From Symsagittifera roscoffensis (lineage: Eukaryota; Xenacoelomorpha; Acoela; Convolutidae): DNA of 64,000 nucleotides. The notes beneath the pieces were generated by a model. That model worked only from the letters and a program-made list of their open reading frames with translations, made no database searches and had not been told where the DNA came from. Location: contig NC_087068.1 of the NCBI RefSeq assembly GCF_963678635.1, forward strand, positions 41,315,649 through 41,379,648, in the 5' to 3' direction. Each line of letters opens with the position of its first letter. Within the stretch, counting starts at the first letter, position 1. The position numbers and the translations under genes are program-made. This document shows, in pieces, positions 57,385 to 64,000 of the stretch.

Positions 57385-59500
57385 GGTTATTTTCGCATGT
57401 AAACGGGACCTGAACGAAAAGTTTTTGACTGATGTCCTAAGAATGGTATTAAATTACTTAGCCCATAACAGACCAGAAAAATAACTGGCTAAGTCAAGAC
57501 GGTTAAAAACGAGTAGGATTAAGGTAACTGAGTTCAGCCAGTCGTCAATAGGTACTTTTTACGCTCTGTCACTGTGTGATGTCTGGGAGAATGTTACATT
57601 TACCCACTTTTTGGCCTTAGCAGAAGAAGCGAAAGCTATTTTAAGTGAAAAATTAGGTTTGAAACACGAGGATTAAATATAAATTGATGCAATATAACTT
57701 TGTTTAATTCATTAAAATGTGAAGTAATTCCGGAAAACGAAGTCCAAAAAAATGGGTGGAGCCAGTTTTGAACATGAGGTTTTGAAATGATTACGAAATT
57801 TGATTTTACCTTGGTAAAAATGTCAAGGCCGCTCAGAATAAATTTGGATCGCAATAGTTGAAATTTATTCTGTGTAAAAACCTAACATTTAAACTGACAA
57901 ATCAGCAAATTAGAATCGTTATTGTACTCCGTCAAAGCTCAAAATTTTGTAAAAAAAAACAAATATGGATGACGTGACTTGTCTGAAAACCGCATAAAGG
58001 TTCAGTAGGCATACCAATTTTGCCTTCACTCAAATTCCTTCTGTTTTGGAGCCAAAGCACCTTAGTATACAGCTAATTAGGGATGTATCGTCTGAGAGCC
58101 CCTGGTAGAAAAAGCGCAGGCCTGGTCTGTAACTCTGGAACGCCAGGGGTTGAGACTGAAAACTGCAGCATAGACACATTTAGAAATCTAATTAATTTTT
58201 GATATGATCGAACAACAGCTTCCCAAATTCAGGGAGCGGCCAGCCCTCCTAGTCAGCTCTGAAAAATCTTAAGCACATGCTTCAAGGAATCGAGGCCAGG
58301 TAGTTTCCTTAAGCAGAGAATCTCCCTCACCAAACAGGTTGCGTTTGCTGCCTGTGTACTCGGCCTAACTAACGTTAAAATTAATTGCGAGAAATTTTTT
58401 ACTTATAGAGCCAAGGGAAAAAAAGCGCAGCTTTATAAATGTATGTGAAAGACCCGTAGCCGCTATCAGGTCAGTTTTGTTGAGTCACTTGCAATTTCGA
58501 TTTGTTCTGTGCAGGTGCTATTTTTCTCAATCTGGTTGGCTTGATCCCCAATCATCTGTCTTTTATCCACATTTAACTTTTCTCTTTGATGTCTAGAAGT
58601 TTTCTTCAATTTTGACTGGATAATGAGATGAAGGGAACACTGACTATAATTTCGACTATAACTATGACTGTTCGGCCTATAGATTATTATAGATTATTTG
58701 AATCTAACCTGCCTGTTATAGGTTAATTTAAAAAAAAAACAAAGCAAAAAAACTGTTCAACATTTTTTAAAAATCCATTAAAACCTCTCAATAGGCGCAT
58801 TCTAAAGCAAGTCTCTGAGCGTAAGCATATAAAAAACTACTCAAACCGCTTATTTTTTGGCTGGAGCTCTCGAATCGGGACTACTTTTTGTGCTGCCTGG
58901 GTACTTGTCTCTCGAAAGGTGCCATAACAGATGAATGGTTAGTAGGTTGTTGAGAATGTCTATTAACCTAATTGTTATGATAAACTTATTAAATAGTGTA
59001 TCTGTTCAAACTTAATTCAAGTGGATTTTTATATTAAATGCGCTAGGCTTTCCTCATTGACTTTTATTACCAAGTCTCGCTGTTCAAGCCGTAGGCGAGT
59101 AAAGTTTCTCTGGCGTAACTAGAAGCAAAAAGAAGTGAGCTGGTGGAACGGCCACCAAAATGACGTCAACTTGTACCAATCCTTACTCTTGTAAATTTTA
59201 ATTCTAAAAAATTTTAAATACTAATTGAAAGTATTGATAAATCACCTCAAGACTCACCGTGTCTCAAAGAGCATCCTTTCTCGTCCCAGGTCTCTGCGCT
59301 TCAGGTAGATGCCGCAATTCAAGGCAAGACGCATCCCTAAGTTTTTACAGTAACTTGTTATCGAGACCTCAAGGACCAAAAATATCTCATCAGCTCTAGT
59401 GAAAATCAACAATTTACTCTGATCCCGCGAATTTTCTGACGTGATGGCATCCATTTTTTGTTCTACAATAATGACTTCTTTACTAATTTTCAGCAAATTT
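57385..59500 (+). repeat. Diverged direct duplication, copy 1
   Basis: 57,385-58,260 matches 59,845-60,785, and 59,125-59,500 matches 60,795-61,475 (the latter with an insertion). The 58,270-59,110 stretch is absent from copy 2. A short coding-like motif, KCEVIPENEV, at about 57,717-57,746 has its partner at 60,177 (KCEVAPENEV) and might be a LINE RT palm remnant. Confidence 0.7.
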
Positions 59501-59844
59501 AATCTAAAGTGTTTGTCGCTAACTTGACGCGCCGTTCTTCCTTAAGTGGCTACTTGCAATTCGAAAAAACAGCTTGCGAGGCCGAGGTTTTTGAGGCTTC
59601 ACATGCCCAGACTACAGCGGCACAACCAACAACTGTGATCACTATGAAAACCATTGAAAATACCTTCGCAATGCATGCAGCAATGATATTTCCACACTTA
59701 CTACTGTTCAAAACGAAGTCAGAAAACGATGAATCTTTATCGAATACGATGAAGCGCAACTAACAAATGAAAACTGGAAAAATATCAAGCGCAAAAGTAA
59801 AACTACCGGACACATCCAAAGGCGATCTTTCGCTCGACGAATAT

Positions 59845-61475
59845 GGTTATTATTGCATGTAAACCGAACCTGATAGAAAGTCTTTTGGCTGATGACCGAA
59901 GAATAATAACATATCATTTAGCCCATAACAGAAGAGAATAATAACTAGCTAGTTCATGACGGTTAAAAACGAGAAGGATTAGGGTAAACGAGATCAACCA
60001 GTCGTCAATAGGTATACTTACGCCCCGTCACTGTGTAATGTTTCGGCGAATGTTGTATTTACTTCTGGTTGTAGCTTAGCTGAAGGTGCGAAAGCTATCC
60101 TAAATGAATTTTTTGGTTTGAAGCACGAGGATGAAACATAAATTGAAGCATAATAGTTTTGGTTTGATTCAGCAAAATGTGAAGTAGCTCCGGAAAACGA
60201 AGTCCACGAAAATCCGGGGAGCCAATTTTGAACTTGAATTTTTTCAATTAACTTGAACATTTGATGTAATTTATGTAAAAAGAGTCATGGCTGCTCAGGG
60301 TAAGTTCTGATCGCATTAATTGAAGTTCATTCTGTGTGAAAACCTAGGGTAAAAATTGAGAAATAACCAATTTAGAATCGCTATTGTACTCCACCAAGGC
60401 TCAAAAACTTGTTAACAAACAGATGGGTTCGCGGAAAAAACTAAGCAAAGATGGATGGCATGGCTTATTTTTACTAAAAATGCAAAAAGATTCAGTAAGC
60501 ATTATAATTTGATCGCACTAATGAAACAAGTTTTTGCCTTCGCTAACATTTCTTCTGTTTTTGAGCCACAACACCTTAGTATACAGCTCCTGAGGTATGT
60601 ATCGGTAGTTGACGTCTGAGAATCCCTGGTAGAATATGCGCAGGCTTGGTTGGTAACCCAGGACTGCTGGGGGTCGAGGCTGAAAATCGAATCAATGACA
60701 CATTTAGAAATATAGTTAACTTTGGATATATTATCGAAAAACAGCTTCCGAAGTTCAGAGTGCGGCCAGCCCTAGTGCTGAGAAATGCTAGACGCAACAA
60801 GGAGTGAGATGGCGGAACGACCTCCAAAATGACGTCAGTTTGTACCACTCCTTTTTCCTCTTTTTTCTTTTTTACATCGCTCTTGTCAGAAACAAATTTT
60901 AAAAACTAATTGAAAGTATTGATAAATCACCTCAAGACTCACCGTGTCTCAAAGAGCCTCTTCTCAACCCAGTTGTCTTCGTTTCAGGCAAGACGCATCT
61001 CTGAGTTTTCCCAGAAACTAGTTATCGGGACTTCAAGTACCACATATATCAGACCAGCTCTAGTACAATCAACAATTCATTCCTACAGCGATGCAACGCT
61101 TCATGATCTGTTCGAAACTGTTTTGCAATACAAAGCAAAGCGCCTAAATACAGTAAGAATTGTTGCTGGATACAATGATAACAGGCTGCAACCACAAGGT
61201 TTAAAACAGCAGTTTCTACCTTGTTACTAACAAAATTCAGACCAGGACAGTGATCATCGCCGAAACAATTCAGAACTGTAGTAACTCTGAAGTAAATCGT
61301 AGAACTTTTATTCATATATCTGTGTTGTTTAATTTGATAAATAATTCTGTACACCCACATACACTTATTGTCTCAACTAAAGTCATCATAAACCTAACCC
61401 CTCAATTGTTCTGCCTTGATGACATTTCTCGTTCTACAGTAATGGTTTCTTCACTGAATTTCTTGCAAAATTAAT
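59845..61475 (+). repeat. Diverged direct duplication, copy 2
   Basis: Same order as copy 1 but without about 830 bp in the middle (join near 60,785-60,795). The block CACCTCAAGACTCACCGTG (60,928 against 59,245) is almost unchanged. Divergence looks like 20% or more in places, so this is old. Confidence 0.7.
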
Positions 61476-61679
61476 CTAGAAATTTTCTTGCATATTTTCT
61501 CGGGTGCTAGACTCAGAATTCTAGTCCCAATTTCAAATCTCAATTCAAATTCCAATTCCAAAAAAAACCTTTTCGTTCGCTTGATGGTCTACAACAATGA
61601 CAGGTAATTGGATTGAAAATTGATAATGATTTCTTTCTGAAAAGCATATTCTTTTCTGTCTTCGTTTTTCTATCAGAGC

Positions 61680-61793
61680 CGCCTCAGTCGGATAGACCAA
61701 AAAACTTTATTTCAGACCGTTCAAGTTGGATAGACCAAAAAATTTTATTTCAGGACCGTCTCAGTCGAAGAGACCAAAAAACTTATTTCAAGT
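61680..61793. repeat. 38-bp minisatellite, 3 units
   Basis: Three imperfect units of CTCAGTCGGATAGACCAAAA followed by ACTTTATTTCAGAC-like sequence, starting at about 61,680, 61,718 and 61,756. Confidence 0.85.
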
Positions 61794-62272
61794 CCCAGCT
61801 GATAAGAGTTTGTAGTCAATTCCAATTCCTGTTCTCGGAATTGAAGCAACTCCATTTCCAATTCCTAGAGAGACGTCTCAAATCCAATTCCTAGAAAAAA
61901 AAATTGAACTGCCTGGTAGAACTTTTCCCCGTAAACAACTCCGTTCTCAGAATCTTCAATTTTAAGGTCTCCAGTTACAGATTAGAGGAATACTGGTTCA
62001 TGGCTACGTAATCTTAAGAAAGAATTTTTTTTTTGGCTTAATTGATTTCGTCCGAATTTTTTTCAGCTTACTTGCCGGGAACTTTAGTTTAATTTTGATT
62101 GTTTTTTTTTCACACGAGGGAGCTTGTGAGAGTAGTGTATTCGTATGATTCTACTTTTTCAACCTAATTTGCATATAAAATGCTCAATTGGTAGCACTTT
62201 TTTATCATTATATGTAGCAGTAGCATGCTTACATTTTTGCATCTGTTCTGCTTTGTTGGTCGCTAGTGTTTG

Positions 62273-62341
62273 TCGTTAGTTAACCGACCGGGTTTCTCGT
62301 TAGTCAACCGTCATCCCTGTCGTTAGCCAACCGACCGTAAC
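62273..62341. repeat. About 24-bp minisatellite, 3 units
   Basis: Units CGTTAGTTAACCGACCGGGT, CGTTAGTCAACCGTCATCCC and CGTTAGCCAACCGACCG follow one another. Confidence 0.85.
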
Positions 62342-62409
62342 GTTTTTATATTTGTACTTTTATATTTTACTCTCCTGTTTTGTGGCCGTAACCCAAATTC
62401 TAGCTTTGA

Positions 62410-62535
62410 CAGACAGAGGTCAATTCTAGAAAACAGTCACAACCCAAAGATCAAAGCTAGAAAACAGCTGACAACACAGAGGTCAAAGCTAGAAAACAGT
62501 CACAATACAGAGGGCAAAGCTAGAAAACAGTCGGT
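62410..62535. repeat. 31-32-bp minisatellite, 4 units
   Basis: Four units around AGAGGTCAAAGCTAGAAAAC followed by AGTCACAACAC, at about 62,414, 62,446, 62,478 and 62,509. Confidence 0.85.
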
Positions 62536-62593
62536 TTTTTTAATGATTTTTTCATGACTTAGTCCTCTCAAGCGCACTACTAACATCACTATA

Positions 62594-63900
62594 GTGCGTC
62601 TCCAGTGCACTTTACCTTTAACATTTTTATCAGTAATTTTTTTTTTAAATGTTGATACTTCTCCTATTATTGATTATATTGTCAAATTTATTTTATACTG
62701 CGGCGACATCAACCCAAAACTAGCTCCAAGTGTACAATTTAATGACACATTAGTAAACAATTACGAAAACGACATGAAAATTTTACGCCTAAACTGTAGG
62801 AGTTCGATCAAAAAGATGTGGATTAAATACAATTTATGGGTTCTCTGAGACATGGTTTTATGACTCTTATGATAACAAATTGTGGACACTAGATAGTGAT
62901 AATTTTGTCTCCTTTCGATGTGATAGATCAGCATTCGCAAGCAAATAACAAAAGGAGGGGCGTCATGATACTTCTTCCTAAAATCTGACACCCTAAACTA
63001 CGCACATATCTAAATTTATTTCATCAAAATTATGACAGCATCTGGTTAGAATTTAAAACATCAAAGGACAAAAATGAAATATCAACACTATTAAATTTTT
63101 CCTATAATCCAAATAAATCTAACAAAACAGAGTTTGTTGATAAACTTGCTCTGTCAGTTGACTTTGCACAATCCTATAATTCAAATACTGTTCTCATGGG
63201 CGACTACAACCTTGACTATTTGAACACTGAAGAAAAAGAATCCTTGGATACAGTTTTAACGCCCCATAACTTAGATGTTGTCAATAAATTGACGCAAACT
63301 CATTCAAAAACACTGATTGACTATATTATCACAGATTTAAACTCAACGGAACTGATGAGCAAAGTTTTCAAATTTCACTCAACCAATTATAACAGATCAT
63401 TTAGCTACAATTTTGATATCTGAATTGAAATTAGTTAATAAGACTGTGCCGTTTGAGCACATCATCTACGATCGATCAAAATATTCAGAAAAAGCATTCA
63501 AAACTGACCTCACAATCATTAATTGAGAGTCTTTCTACAGGCAAATTAACACTGAAAAAATGTTCAACATTCTTAATTCTAATATAGTAAACTGCTTGAA
63601 AAGATGCGCACCACTCAAAACAGTCTACATTCGTAATGACAAACCAAAATTCAATCTGAAAGACTGTAGTTTCATATCGAAATTATTTAATCCTAAATCA
63701 ACTGAGCGACAGAAATGGAATATACTAAACGACACAAGAAACTCGAATAAGTCAGCAAACAAAATCACGCTACTAAAAAATTCATTTGGTGAAGCAATAA
63801 CAAGCATTTTGAAATGGCAAACTTTTTGAATTACAAGTGTTCTAGACTCGGAAGTTTTTTTGAGGGAAAAATCATGAAAAAAAAATTGATTCAACCATCA
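62594..63900 (+). pseudogene. LINE endonuclease (EEP type) and linker, degenerate
   Basis: Apurinic-type LINE endonuclease motifs occur in order on the plus strand. LRLNCRS is at about 62,780. FSETWF, with the catalytic glutamate, is at about 62,840. IWLEF is at about 63,042. MGDYNLDYLN, with the Asp-Asn pair, is at about 63,196. SKTLIDYIITD is at about 63,307. The linker to RT (CLKRCAPLKTVYIRNDKPKF) is at about 63,594-63,650. Frame changes lie near 62,835, 62,948 and 63,425. The RT would lie past the window end, but the sequence after 63,830 already looks degraded. It resembles CR1/L2/Daphne-like elements. Its role is to nick target DNA for target-primed reverse transcription. Confidence 0.75.
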
Positions 63901-64000
63901 AAAACACATGGACAAAAAAGAATTCATACAAAAATTTTGTTTCCGGTTTGTAAAAAAAATTAAATGAAAAAACAAATAATAAATTTGAACGCAAATAAAC

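Noticed and set aside
59254..59763. Overlapping 80-84-codon ORFs as possible host genes
   Set aside because: They lie in the old direct duplication and are not kept open in the second copy.
1..64000. CRISPR arrays, bacterial operons or phage genes
   Set aside because: No regularly spaced short repeats with unique spacers and no prokaryotic gene packing; all recognised genes are eukaryotic transposable elements or their relatives.

Overview
This window looks like AT-rich, gene-poor nuclear DNA from an invertebrate animal. It holds BEL/Pao LTR retrotransposons (an animal-restricted superfamily), LINE fragments, MITE-like inverted-repeat elements and much tandem and interspersed repeat DNA. I found no convincing intact host gene, no rRNA, no functional tRNA and no CRISPR array. 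The species cannot be named from sequence alone. A 200-N assembly gap lies at 8651-8850.

Layout. 1-165: edge of a BEL/Pao integrase, minus strand. 966-1709: inverted-repeat element with a perfect 23-bp TIR. 4.1-6.5 kb: decayed BEL/Pao pol on the plus strand. 7.2-8.65 kb: interspersed repeat plus a second, reversed inverted-repeat element running into the gap. 8.85-16.2 kb: a decayed plus-strand retroelement or viral remnant. It carries an envelope-like glycoprotein gene (resembling the chuvirus / env-bearing BEL family), two further ORFs downstream of it, and an LTR-like promoter region. A 1-kb LINE RNase H fragment with its own target-site duplication sits inside the envelope gene. 16.4-18.3 kb: duplicated unique DNA and repeats.

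18,295-27,576 (element 1) and 30,793-39,923 (element 2) are two structurally complete but inactivated BEL/Pao elements of one family, both on the minus strand. Each has about 458-460-bp LTRs, a PBS, an extra ORF before gag, gag, protease, RT, RNase H, integrase with DUF5641-like tail, and a PPT. Element 2 has an exact 5-bp TSD. Every LTR carries a 70-nt tRNA-like block with Pol III A and B boxes. The 5' part of element 2 plus its flank (37,442-40,342) is repeated in tandem at 40,351-43,250.

27.6-30.8 kb is a cluster of interspersed and tandem repeats. 43.3-54.4 kb (minus strand) is a relative of the envelope element, in which an internal segment (envelope C-terminus, ORF2, start of ORF3) has become a four-unit array of about 2 kb per unit. 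54.4-64 kb holds LINE remnants (an RT at 55.4-56.6 kb and an endonuclease at 62.6-63.9 kb), a diverged 2-kb direct duplication and three minisatellites.

The most interesting signals are the tRNA-like Pol III promoter inside BEL LTRs, the unrecognised 227-codon ORF between the 5' LTR and gag, the envelope element with accessory ORFs, and the mosaic evidence for gene conversion between copies. All comparisons were made by eye.
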